A DNA stretch of 43,347 nt from the NCBI GenBank assembly GCA_017424235.1, contig JAFPAQ010000128.1, positions 1 to 43,347 of the forward strand, in the 5' to 3' direction. Made by a program: the position numbers and the translations under genes. Below, one piece after another: positions 34,747 to 42,336 of this stretch; positions within the stretch are counted from its first letter, which is position 1; every line of letters begins with the position of its first letter. The notes under the pieces are model-generated. The model saw only the letters and a program-made list of their open reading frames with translations. It made no database searches and had not been told where the DNA came from. This DNA is from Lachnospiraceae bacterium (lineage in GTDB: Bacteria; Bacillota; Clostridia; Lachnospirales; Lachnospiraceae).

Positions 34747-35338
34747 AATAAAGCTTCTCCTTTAGTATATATTGTTCTACTTCATATGGAACTTCATTTG
34801 AAATTGGGATCATATTGGTAACAGATTGTCGTATATTTGTTGATGATATATCTATTTTGGGCATATCTAAATATACAATTTTTGCTCCTAATGATTTAAG
34901 CTGTTTTCCTTTTTCGTAAATGGCTCTTTTATCGTAATCATCACGTATGGCGCAAATCAAGGTGCATAGAGAATATATTATTTGTGGTTCATGCCATGAT
35001 TCAATTTGAAATAGAGAATCAGCACCCATAATGAAATAGTAATTTATAGTTGGGTTATGATTATTCAATAGTTGCAGAGTATCTGAAGTATATGTATTAC
35101 CTTCTCTTTCTGCTTCAACTAATGATAATTCAAAATATGGATACGGTTTTATTGCCAGGCTTGTCATATTAATTCTGTGTCTAACATCAAGTACACCGTT
35201 TTTTAAATATGATATTCCACTAGGCATAAACAGGATTTTGTCAAGGCAAATCTGTTCATAAGCAGCTTGGGCAAGTGCCAAATGTCCATTATGAATCGGA
35301 TTAAATGTTCCACCCATGATACCAACATTTTTAGTCAT
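34730..35338 (-). CDS. nadD: Nicotinate-nucleotide adenylyltransferase
   Basis: NadD makes deamido-NAD from nicotinate mononucleotide and ATP. The 202-residue protein has the nucleotidyltransferase motif GIMGGTFNPIHNGHL at the N-terminus, FIMGADSLFQIESW near 103, and the C-terminal ISSTNIRQ motif near 165. ATG 35338 gives the family-typical N-terminus (MTKNVGIMGG); ATG 35350 is also in frame but abuts the only purine-rich element, so the start is not certain. It sits between yhbY and yqeK. Confidence 0.95.
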   Translation of the reverse strand: MTKNVGIMGGTFNPIHNGHLALAQAAYEQICLDKILFMPSGISYLKNGVLDVRHRINMTSLAIKPYPYFELSLVEAEREGNTYTSDTLQLLNNHNPTINYYFIMGADSLFQIESWHEPQIIYSLCTLICAIRDDYDKRAIYEKGKQLKSLGAKIVYLDMPKIDISSTNIRQSVTNMIPISNEVPYEVEQYILKEKLYYEKNI

Positions 35339-35418
35339 ATAAATAACCATACTTTCTTTATATTTTGCAAAAATTACTGTTTAATTAATCTGTAAATAAT
35401 TTGAAAAGAATAAATATG

Positions 35419-35709
35419 TTATTTTGGAAGAACAATTTTAGGATTGTTTTTAAAAGGCTTATAAAGTACAAATTTTCTGCCAATAACCTGAACTACTTGA
35501 GAATGTGTACGTTCAGCTGTGACGTTTGCTATTTCTTTTGGATCATCAAGACAGTTTTTCAATACTGCTATTTTAACAAGTTCATGAGTATTGAAAACTT
35601 CTGCTATTGCTTCTATATTTTCTGGTGTGACAGATGATTTACCAATTTGAAAAACAGGATCAAGATTCATTGCTAAACCCTTTAAAAAAGCTCTCTGTTT
35701 ACTTGTCAT
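35419..35709 (-). CDS. yhbY: YhbY-type CRM-domain RNA-binding protein
   Basis: This 96-residue single CRM-domain protein is associated with large-subunit assembly intermediates. Seen are LTSKQRAFLKGLA-type residues at the N-terminus (here MTSKQRAFLKGLA), FQIGKSSVTPENIEAI, the HELVKIAVLKNC segment, and QVVQVIGRKFVLYKP with the conserved Gly-Arg. It lies between obgE and nadD. An AGGAGG-type site precedes the ATG. Confidence 0.94.
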   Translation of the reverse strand: MTSKQRAFLKGLAMNLDPVFQIGKSSVTPENIEAIAEVFNTHELVKIAVLKNCLDDPKEIANVTAERTHSQVVQVIGRKFVLYKPFKNNPKIVLPK

Positions 35710-35777
35710 AGTGTGTATCCTCCTTTTTCATATATGTACGCTCGAATTCTTTTAAACAAAAGATTCCGAGAATACAT

Positions 35778-37070
35778 TTATTTATAATAATTAAATGCTA
35801 ATCCATACATACGTACCGTATCACCTTCTTGAATACCTAAAGCTTCAAGTTCTTCCAATATTCCATTATCCTTTAAGAAATCCTGGAAGAATTTAAATCC
35901 GCGTTCGGATTCAAGATTTGTATAACCAAGCATTTTTTCAATTCTTGGACCTTCAACAACATATGCATTTTCTTTTGGATCATATTCAACTGTATATGGT
36001 TCGTTGCCTGTTATTAGTTCTGTATCAGGATTAAATTCAGGTTCAAAAACAGTAGGTGGTTCGTTTATCTGTGATAATAAATTACTTACATAATAAAGAA
36101 CTTCTTTCAATCCCTGTCCTGAAACTGCTGAAATTGGAAATACTTTTATTCCCTTTGGCTCAAATTCATCTCGAATTTTCTGGATTGGGTCTAAACCATC
36201 TTCTATATTTATTGCATCAATCTTATTTGCGGCAATAACCTGTGGTCTGTTAGCTATATCTATGTTGTAGGCTTCTAATTCCTTGTTGATAGTATATATA
36301 TCTTGTATAGGGTCTCTGCCCTCTGTTGAAGCAGCATCAACCAAATGTATGAGAACTTTGGTTCTTTCGATGTGACGTAAAAATTCATGTCCTAAACCTA
36401 CACCTTCTGAAGCACCTTCAATTAATCCTGGTATATCTGCAATAACAAATCCTTTGCTTCCATCTAAATCAACTACTCCCAAATTGGGATTAAGTGTTGT
36501 GAAATGATAGTTTGCTATTTTAGGTTTTGCATTTGTTACTCTGGATAAAAGAGTAGATTTACCAACATTTGGGAAGCCAACCAGACCTACATCAGCAATT
36601 ACTTTTAACTCCAAAAATAAATTAAGCTCTTTAGCTGGTTGTCCTGGCTGAGCATATTTTGGTGCCTGCATTGTAGATGTTGCATAGTGCTGGTTTCCAT
36701 TTCCACCTTTTCCGCCACTTAATATAACCTGTCTGCGATTGCCATTAGACATGTCTGCTATTATTTTGCCTGATTCTAATTCTTTGATTACAGTTCCTTC
36801 CGGTACTTTAATGATGATATCTTCACCGTTTTTACCACGACAATTTTTCTTGCCACCTTGTTCTCCGTCTTGTGCACAATACTTTCTGATATGGCGAAAA
36901 TCAGTAAGTGTATTAAGTCCTTCATCTACTTCAAAAATAACACTTCCACCATGACCACCGTCTCCACCATCTGGTCCACCATTGGGAACATATTTTTCGC
37001 GTCTGAAAGATACATGGCCATCTCCGCCTTTTCCACTGCGGATATAAATTTTAGCTCTATCTGCAAACAT
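35778..37070 (-). CDS. obgE: Obg GTPase (CgtA)
   Basis: Obg is an essential GTPase of large-subunit assembly and stress response. The 430-residue protein has an N-terminal glycine-rich Obg fold (about 1-157, KGGDGHVSFRREKYVP, GGDGG repeats). The G domain contains GFPNVGKST near 165, the DIPGLIEGA switch near 212, and NKID near 282 with SAVSGQG near 320. A C-terminal OCT domain (about 345-430, ending RMYGLAFNYYK) follows. The OCT domain is typical of Firmicutes Obg. A separate promoter is seen upstream. Confidence 0.97.
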   Translation of the reverse strand: MFADRAKIYIRSGKGGDGHVSFRREKYVPNGGPDGGDGGHGGSVIFEVDEGLNTLTDFRHIRKYCAQDGEQGGKKNCRGKNGEDIIIKVPEGTVIKELESGKIIADMSNGNRRQVILSGGKGGNGNQHYATSTMQAPKYAQPGQPAKELNLFLELKVIADVGLVGFPNVGKSTLLSRVTNAKPKIANYHFTTLNPNLGVVDLDGSKGFVIADIPGLIEGASEGVGLGHEFLRHIERTKVLIHLVDAASTEGRDPIQDIYTINKELEAYNIDIANRPQVIAANKIDAINIEDGLDPIQKIRDEFEPKGIKVFPISAVSGQGLKEVLYYVSNLLSQINEPPTVFEPEFNPDTELITGNEPYTVEYDPKENAYVVEGPRIEKMLGYTNLESERGFKFFQDFLKDNGILEELEALGIQEGDTVRMYGLAFNYYK

Positions 37071-37089
37071 TTATCATCTTCCTTTCTGA

Positions 37090-37116
37090 ATTATAAACAA
37101 AGAATTACAATGTCAA
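37090..37116 (-). promoter_or_regulatory. Candidate promoter of obgE
   Basis: On the minus strand both hexamers are perfect, TTGACA (37111-37116) and TATAAT (37090-37095), but the spacer is only 15 bases, which would weaken it. It lies 20 bases before the obgE start, giving a very short leader. Confidence 0.5.
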
Positions 37117-37130
37117 AATTTCCAATTTAA

Positions 37131-37213
37131 TCGAGTAGGAGGGGATTTATTTCCTCCTACTCGCCCGCGAGCCTCATGTCCGTAAGGACAAATTTCATCT
37201 CTGAGGCTCTGCG
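37131..37213. other. Multi-hairpin element between rpmA and obgE
   Basis: There are three stems. The first has perfect 11-bp arms cgagtaggagg (37132-37142) and cctcctactcg (37153-37163). The second has arms gagcctca (37169-37176) and tgaggctc (37202-37209), extended by cgc/gcg (37166-37168 and 37211-37213) with a bulge. Within it, tgtcc/ggaca closes on a gtaa tetraloop (37177-37190). The element lies between the rpmA terminator and the obgE promoter, so it is outside both transcripts as drawn. It may be a small RNA or a dispersed palindromic repeat. Confidence 0.6.
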
Positions 37214-37220
37214 ATAATAA

Positions 37221-37250
37221 TTAAAAGGCTTCAGGTGAGCCTGAAGCCTT
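37221..37250 (-). terminator. Intrinsic terminator after rpmA
   Basis: Perfect 11-bp arms aaggcttcagg (37225-37235) and cctgaagcctt (37240-37250) flank a 4-base loop. On the minus strand the stem is followed by TTAATT, about 22 bases after the rpmA stop. Confidence 0.85.
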
Positions 37251-37272
37251 AAGTTATTCGCAAGTTTAAAAC

Positions 37273-37560
37273 TTATTTCTCTTCTACAGGATAAACGGAA
37301 GCCTGTTTCTTATCTCTTCCTTTTCTCTCGAATCTGAGTACACCATCAACTAATGCAAATAATGTATCATCTCCACCGATTCCAACATTTACGCCTGGAT
37401 GAATCTTTGTTCCACGCTGTCTATATAAAATGTTGCCTGCTTTTACGAACTGTCCGTCTGCTCTCTTTGCACCTAATCTCTTAGATTCTGAATCTCTACC
37501 GTTCTTAGTAGAACCAACACCCTTCTTATGAGCAAAGAACTGAAGGTTTAATTTCATCAT
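37273..37560 (-). CDS. rpmA: 50S ribosomal protein L27 with Prp-cleaved N-terminal extension
   Basis: L27 reaches toward the peptidyl-transferase centre. The 95-residue protein begins [20 protein letters not shown]. The LNLQFFA segment is the N-terminal extension known in Firmicutes, removed by the protease Prp to expose the functional basic tail. The body ([37 protein letters not shown]) is typical. GGAGG lies ten bases before ATG 37560; the frame is open further upstream but without need. The prp gene ends directly upstream, overlapping the L27 ribosome-binding region. Confidence 0.96.
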   Translation of the reverse strand: MMKLNLQFFAHKKGVGSTKNGRDSESKRLGAKRADGQFVKAGNILYRQRGTKIHPGVNVGIGGDDTLFALVDGVLRFERKGRDKKQASVYPVEEK

Positions 37561-37565
37561 GGTTG

Positions 37566-37895
37566 TTACACCTCCTTGATTTTTAGTCTTAAATATTTCT
37601 TGCCACATTGCTCAGCAATGCTGTTTAAACCCAATATCATGGATTCTAATAAAAGCTTCGATTTATCATTAATATCATTTGTAAAGATACAATCTATATA
37701 TCCATCTTCTTCATTTTCAGTTATACTCATTTCTTCATTTGCTAATTCTTCAAGAGAATTAATACAATTAATAACTAAAATAGAAATAGAAGCACATACG
37801 ATATCATTTCCAAACTCTGCATAACCAGAATGTCCACTACAAGTAAATCTTTTGAACCTACCTGACTTGGATTTATAAATGGTAATTGTAGTCAT
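37566..37895 (-). CDS. prp: Ribosomal-processing cysteine protease Prp
   Basis: Prp removes the N-terminal extension of L27. The 109-residue protein (YsxB family) carries the catalytic pair His22 ([10 protein letters not shown]) and Cys34 (DIVCASIS), at the same numbering reported for the Staphylococcus enzyme. C-terminal strands include [17 protein letters not shown]. It lies between rplU and rpmA, the conserved Firmicutes order, and its substrate is the next gene. Confidence 0.95.
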   Translation of the reverse strand: MTTITIYKSKSGRFKRFTCSGHSGYAEFGNDIVCASISILVINCINSLEELANEEMSITENEEDGYIDCIFTNDINDKSKLLLESMILGLNSIAEQCGKKYLRLKIKEV

Positions 37896-37918
37896 ATTTA
37901 CTGAACCAACAACATCTA

Positions 37919-38224
37919 TTAAGCGTTGATTTTATCAATCTTAACCTGTGTGTATGCTTGTCTATGACCGTTCTTCTTGTGATAGCCAGTCTTTCTCTTG
38001 TACTTGTAAACGATAACTTTCTTTCCTCTGCCCTGTTCCATAACAGTTGCTGTTACAGTTGCATTAGCTACTGCATCGCCTACCTTAAGAGAATCATTGC
38101 TAACAGCAATAACTTTGTCAAAAATTACAGTATTTCCAGCCTCAACATCAAGCTTTTCAACCTTAATGATATCTCCTTCGGAAACTTTATACTGCTTTCC
38201 ACCTGTTGCAATAATTGCGTACAT
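37919..38224 (-). CDS. rplU: 50S ribosomal protein L21
   Basis: L21 is a 23S rRNA-binding protein of the large subunit. The 101-residue protein starts [18 protein letters not shown] and has the C-terminal signature [22 protein letters not shown]. It is the first gene of rplU-prp-rpmA. AGGAGG lies just before the ATG, and the leader upstream has the form of the L21 autoregulatory leader. Confidence 0.97.
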   Translation of the reverse strand: MYAIIATGGKQYKVSEGDIIKVEKLDVEAGNTVIFDKVIAVSNDSLKVGDAVANATVTATVMEQGRGKKVIVYKYKRKTGYHKKNGHRQAYTQVKIDKINA

Positions 38225-38302
38225 ATTGCACCTCCTAATAATTTACTCGCTAACTTTGGTGATATGAAAAATCATATTCTTATACCTCGTTATGCGGCAT
38301 AC
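38225..38302 (-). promoter_or_regulatory. L21 leader (5' UTR of rplU-prp-rpmA)
   Basis: The transcribed leader between the promoter and rplU contains paired segments on the minus strand (gaatatga/tcatatc-like arms around 38262-38285). It also contains the stretches gccgcataacgaggtataaga and caccaaagttagcga. These resemble the L21 leader RNA known from Firmicutes, which is thought to let L21 control its own operon. The match is from memory of the motif and not from a covariance search. Confidence 0.55.
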
Positions 38303-38308
38303 TCATAG

Positions 38309-38337
38309 ATAATAGCATTCATATTATAAAATGTCAA
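38309..38337 (-). promoter_or_regulatory. Promoter of rplU-prp-rpmA
   Basis: On the minus strand TTGACA (38332-38337) and TATTAT (38309-38314) are 17 bases apart, a near-perfect sigma-A promoter fitting ribosomal protein genes. Confidence 0.8.
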
Positions 38338-38374
38338 TAGCATATAAAAAATATTTTGAAATATTTTGAAATAT

Positions 38375-39568
38375 TTAACTTAATTGCTCTTGAAGGGATT
38401 TCTGTACTTTTTTCCTTGTTATTTCTACCAATCCTAAAGGAGTGATATCTACAACAGTAGTTGCTATTTTGTCTTTCTTTGCGAGTGTTTTTAATTCGTA
38501 TAATAGTTTTTCTTCTGATTCAGAATCAGGCATATTTATAAAATCAATAAGAATTATTCCAGACATATTTCTTAATCTTATTTGTCTCATTATTTCATGT
38601 GCAGATTCAAGATTAATGGAATAAATATAATCCCCTTTTATATTTTTTTGTATATTTTTTCCTGAATTAACATCTATAACATAAAGAGCTTCAGTTTTTT
38701 CAATTATAAGATATGCTCCTGATTTTAACCATACTATCTCTCCCATAAGCTCGTCAATCTTGGTTTGAATAGAGTGCAATTTATCTAAGGTATAAGAAGG
38801 ATCATTATATAGTTCAAGAATATTAACTAAGTCTGAATGATACATTTGCAGATAATTTTTCAATTTGGAATATATATCCGAATCATCTGTTATGATTTTG
38901 GTAAAACAGAAATCACTTGAATCACGTAAAAAGGTAAAGTAAGCCGGTGGAGCTTGCCATATACAACTAAAACATGTTCTATGTTTTCCGTATTGAATTA
39001 TTTTATTTATCTCAGCAACAAGGTTTGAACACTCTTCTTTTATTATTTCAATATTATTAATCTGTTCTACTGCATTTGTTCGTATTATTATTCCGTAATC
39101 ACTATCTTTGGGAATTGCACAACGTAATACTTCACGTTGTTCTTTACTGCATTTTTTTGAAACAGATTTAATTTTATTACCGGATGTAACAACACAATAT
39201 TTTCCAGCAAGTGATAAGTTGGTCGTAAAGACAGGTTCTTTTGTACGAACAGCTTCTTTTTCAAGCTGTACTAACAGTTCGTCTCCGGCAATCAGTCTTC
39301 CATCGTATTCTCTGTTTAACAGTACTACATTGTTATGAGGGTTAAAGGGAAGAAAACCTTTGATTCCATTGGGGAGATATTCAATAAATGCTGCACTAAG
39401 ATTTTTATTAACATTTATTACCTTTGCAACATAAATATTTCCAATGCAGTTTAATTCTGCATCTTCATTTGAAAAACCTAAGGAATCAAATTTGTTTGTT
39501 GCATTATTTAGAGTATAGTACATTATTCTGTTTTTGTATCGTGTTATTACATAACGTGCTTCTTTCAT
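38375..39568 (-). CDS. Ribonuclease E/G family protein
   Basis: This endoribonuclease acts in rRNA and mRNA processing. The 397-residue protein is close to the short RNase G type. It has a split S1-like N-terminal domain (GNIYVAKVINVNKNLSAAFIEY, GIKGFLPF). An RNase H-like/5'-sensor region follows, then the catalytic metal-binding aspartates in YVIDVNSGKN near 300 and IILIDFINM near 345. The zinc-link cysteines after the DNase I-like domain are not seen, and the protein ends soon after LVEITRKK. It is downstream of the TIGR03936-type gene and upstream of rplU, a common clostridial order. Confidence 0.9.
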   Translation of the reverse strand: MKEARYVITRYKNRIMYYTLNNATNKFDSLGFSNEDAELNCIGNIYVAKVINVNKNLSAAFIEYLPNGIKGFLPFNPHNNVVLLNREYDGRLIAGDELLVQLEKEAVRTKEPVFTTNLSLAGKYCVVTSGNKIKSVSKKCSKEQREVLRCAIPKDSDYGIIIRTNAVEQINNIEIIKEECSNLVAEINKIIQYGKHRTCFSCIWQAPPAYFTFLRDSSDFCFTKIITDDSDIYSKLKNYLQMYHSDLVNILELYNDPSYTLDKLHSIQTKIDELMGEIVWLKSGAYLIIEKTEALYVIDVNSGKNIQKNIKGDYIYSINLESAHEIMRQIRLRNMSGIILIDFINMPDSESEEKLLYELKTLAKKDKIATTVVDITPLGLVEITRKKVQKSLQEQLS

Positions 39569-39610
39569 TTTTCCTCACACTTTGTTGTTGGATAAAAAAT
39601 GTGACATAGG

Positions 39611-40318
39611 CTAATAGTCTTTACCAACGTAGTTTAATGGTTTCAAATTTCTGTTTTCGTCATTACCTACATTTGTATATGTTTCTTCTCTTGTAATTAG
39701 TAAAGCATATTCGTCAAGTTGAGTGTCATACGTTTCATAAAAGGCTTTTAATACAAGAGATGGTTTAATATTACCGGAACTGCTTGCATCAACTGTCATA
39801 ATAATTGTTTTTGCTGTTTCGTCGTAAGTACATTCAAATATATACGGTTTTATATCAAATGTAGATTCACTTTTCTTAGTTTTTTTTGTCACAATTATTT
39901 CTTCTTGATTAATAAAATTGTTAAATGAAGTCCTATTTAAAAATTGCGGAAATAATTCATCTCTAAATTTTACAGAATATTTAGCAGCTGATACACTTGC
40001 CATAGCATTACCGGCATTATCCGGTAAAAGCTTTACCTCTAATATCTCAATTCCATCAACCATTTGTGAATTAAGTGATGTAATAAATTCTTTTGCAGTG
40101 GATATAGAATTTACCTCGATATCCATGTATTCACCATTACTTTCCAAGCCTACTCCAAGTGGTGCAGCAAATGACATTATCTGGTGAGGACTAAAGCCTG
40201 TGGAGTATGAAATATCTATTTCGGCACGTCTGATAGCTTTTTGAAAATATCTCATTACATCAAGGTGACCAATAAATTTGAGTACACCATGTTTTGAAAA
40301 TTTTACCCTTAATTTCAA
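39611..40318 (-). CDS. TIGR03936-type radical-SAM-associated protein (DUF2344)
   Basis: This protein of about 235 residues is of unknown function and is almost always encoded next to the TIGR03960 radical-SAM protein, as here. Seen are the N-terminal VKFSKHGVLKFIGHLDVMR and YSTGFSPHQIMSFAAPLGVG segments. I chose TTG 40318 (MKLRVKFSKHG) because GGAG lies five to six bases upstream and this is the usual family N-terminus. Upstream in-frame ATGs at 40357 and 40348 lie inside a palindrome and lack a ribosome-binding site. Confidence 0.85.
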   Translation of the reverse strand: MKLRVKFSKHGVLKFIGHLDVMRYFQKAIRRAEIDISYSTGFSPHQIMSFAAPLGVGLESNGEYMDIEVNSISTAKEFITSLNSQMVDGIEILEVKLLPDNAGNAMASVSAAKYSVKFRDELFPQFLNRTSFNNFINQEEIIVTKKTKKSESTFDIKPYIFECTYDETAKTIIMTVDASSSGNIKPSLVLKAFYETYDTQLDEYALLITREETYTNVGNDENRNLKPLNYVGKDY

Positions 40319-40333
40319 CTGATTCTCCAATCT

Positions 40334-40365
40334 GAAAATATATGACATACATGTCATATATTTTC
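40334..40365. repeat. Perfect 32-base palindrome before the TIGR03936-type gene
   Basis: Arms gaaaatatatgacat (40334-40348) and atgtcatatattttc (40351-40365) are perfect 15-base inverted repeats with a 2-base spacer. It lies in the 63-base gap between the two radical-SAM-linked genes, immediately before the ribosome-binding site of the second. No T-tract follows. Confidence 0.8.
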
Positions 40366-40381
40366 TTGTATTATTATATGA

Positions 40382-42256
40382 CTATGACTCAGTGTGTGGT
40401 TCTGTACATATACCACATTTGAAACGAGCTGCACCACATGCATTACATTTTGTGCGACAGTTTCCGGTAACACTTTCATTAATTGCATTTTGCCATTCAC
40501 GTTTCAGGAAGTCCTTTGTAACACCACAATCAATAAAATCCCAAGGGAATATCTCATCAAGATTTCTTTCGCGGATTGTATAAAAGCTTGTATCTATATT
40601 GCATTCATCAAATGTTTCAAGCCATATATCATGCTTGTAATATTCTCCCCACGCATCAAATATGCAACCTTTCTTATATGCCTTTAAGATTGGTTCGCAC
40701 AATTTTCTGTCACCACGTGCAAGAATTCCCTCCATAACACTGGCATCTGCTTCATGCCAATTATACTTAATACTTTTTTGATTAAGCTGCTCCATAATAG
40801 CACGCTTTGTTGTATATGCTTTTTCTATAAACTGTTCTTTAGTGCATTGTGAAGCCCATTGGAATGGAGTGAATGGCTTAGGAATGAAAAACGAAGTACT
40901 TGCTACAATCTGTACTTTTCCATTTCTTTTTTCCTTTGGGATTGTTTCATAATAGGTTGCAGCAATTTTATTTGATAATTCAGCTATTCCTCTTATGTCT
41001 TCATCTGTTTCTGTTGGAAGCCCAAGCATAAAATAAAGCTTTACTCTATTCCAACCACCTTCAAAAGCAAGAGTAGCTCCTTTAAGAATTACTTCTTCAG
41101 TTAATCCTTTGTTTATAACATTTCTTAATCTCTGACTACCTGCCTCTGGAGCAAAGGTAAGACTGCTCTTTTTTATATCTTGAACCTTTGACATTACATC
41201 AAGTGAAAAAGCATCAATACGTAATGAAGGAAGAGAAATATTAACCTTTTTTTCTTTACAATTATCAATAAGGAAATTTACAAGCTCTTCAAGCTGTGAA
41301 TAATCACTCGAACTAAGTGAACTTAAGGATATTTCTTCATAGCCTGTATTATTCAGCATTTTTATTGCATATTCCTTTAGCATATCAACATTTCGTTCAC
41401 GTACCGGTCGATATAATTGTCCTGCCTGACAAAATCTACATCCACGAATACAGCCTCTTTGTATTTCAAGAACTACTCTGTCCTGAGTGCATTTTATAAA
41501 AGGAACGACAGGTTTTTCAGGATAATAAGTATCAGTTAAATCAGTTACTAATTCCTTTGTTACAATACGTGGAATACCTTCTTTAACTGGTTTAAAAGAC
41601 ATTATTGTACCATCTTCATTGTATTCTACATTATATAGCTGCGGCACATATATACCAGGTAACATAGCTGCTTTTTCAAGAAATTCTATTCTTGAAAAAT
41701 TTTTACTGCGGTATTCTTTATAAAGGTCAAGAAGAGCGCGGTACTGAGTTTCGCCTTCGCCTATATAAAACATATCAAAAAAATCAGCAATGGGCTCCGG
41801 ATTATATGTACATGGACCACCACCAATTACAATTGGATCATTCCAGGTTCGTTCTGATGCAAGCAAAGGTATTCCTGACAAATCAATTACCTGCAAAATA
41901 TTTGTATAACACATTTCATATTGAATGGTTATTCCTAAAAAATCGAAATCTTTTATTTTATCCTGTGATTCAAGTGCAAATAAAGGGATTTTTCTTTCTC
42001 GCATTATTGCATCAAGATCCGGCCATGGAGAATATACTCGTTCACACCAGGTATCTTCAAAATGGTTGAACATATCATATAAAATCTGTATACCTAAATG
42101 AGACATACCTATTTCATATACATCAGGAAAGCACATGGCAAATCTTATATCTACTTTGTTCTTATCCTTCATTACACTGTTTACTTCATTTCCAATGTAA
42201 CGAGCAGGTTTTTCTATTTTTAATAAAATATCATCGCTAAGGGCTAAATTTCTCAT
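40382..42256 (-). CDS. TIGR03960-type radical SAM protein
   Basis: This 624-residue protein has an N-terminal region resembling a B12-binding-type fold (GMSHLGIQILYDM, DFLGITIQYEMCYTN, VIGGGPCTYNPEPIADFFD). The radical-SAM motif CIRGCRFCQAG (CxxxCxxC) lies near residue 270, with SLSSLSSSDY and LPSLRIDAF after it. A C-terminal cysteine cluster (CRTKCNACG, CGICT) may hold another Fe-S centre or zinc. The reaction is unknown; the partner gene and the nearby RNase G and ribosomal genes suggest an RNA or ribosome-related modification, which is inference only. Confidence 0.88.
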   Translation of the reverse strand: MRNLALSDDILLKIEKPARYIGNEVNSVMKDKNKVDIRFAMCFPDVYEIGMSHLGIQILYDMFNHFEDTWCERVYSPWPDLDAIMRERKIPLFALESQDKIKDFDFLGITIQYEMCYTNILQVIDLSGIPLLASERTWNDPIVIGGGPCTYNPEPIADFFDMFYIGEGETQYRALLDLYKEYRSKNFSRIEFLEKAAMLPGIYVPQLYNVEYNEDGTIMSFKPVKEGIPRIVTKELVTDLTDTYYPEKPVVPFIKCTQDRVVLEIQRGCIRGCRFCQAGQLYRPVRERNVDMLKEYAIKMLNNTGYEEISLSSLSSSDYSQLEELVNFLIDNCKEKKVNISLPSLRIDAFSLDVMSKVQDIKKSSLTFAPEAGSQRLRNVINKGLTEEVILKGATLAFEGGWNRVKLYFMLGLPTETDEDIRGIAELSNKIAATYYETIPKEKRNGKVQIVASTSFFIPKPFTPFQWASQCTKEQFIEKAYTTKRAIMEQLNQKSIKYNWHEADASVMEGILARGDRKLCEPILKAYKKGCIFDAWGEYYKHDIWLETFDECNIDTSFYTIRERNLDEIFPWDFIDCGVTKDFLKREWQNAINESVTGNCRTKCNACGAARFKCGICTEPHTES

Positions 42257-42336
42257 AAAATACTATTTTTCCTTATTTAAAATACAAAATTGTTTGTAAC
42301 TATTATTAAGCTTTTTTACAAAAAATTGATAGTAGT

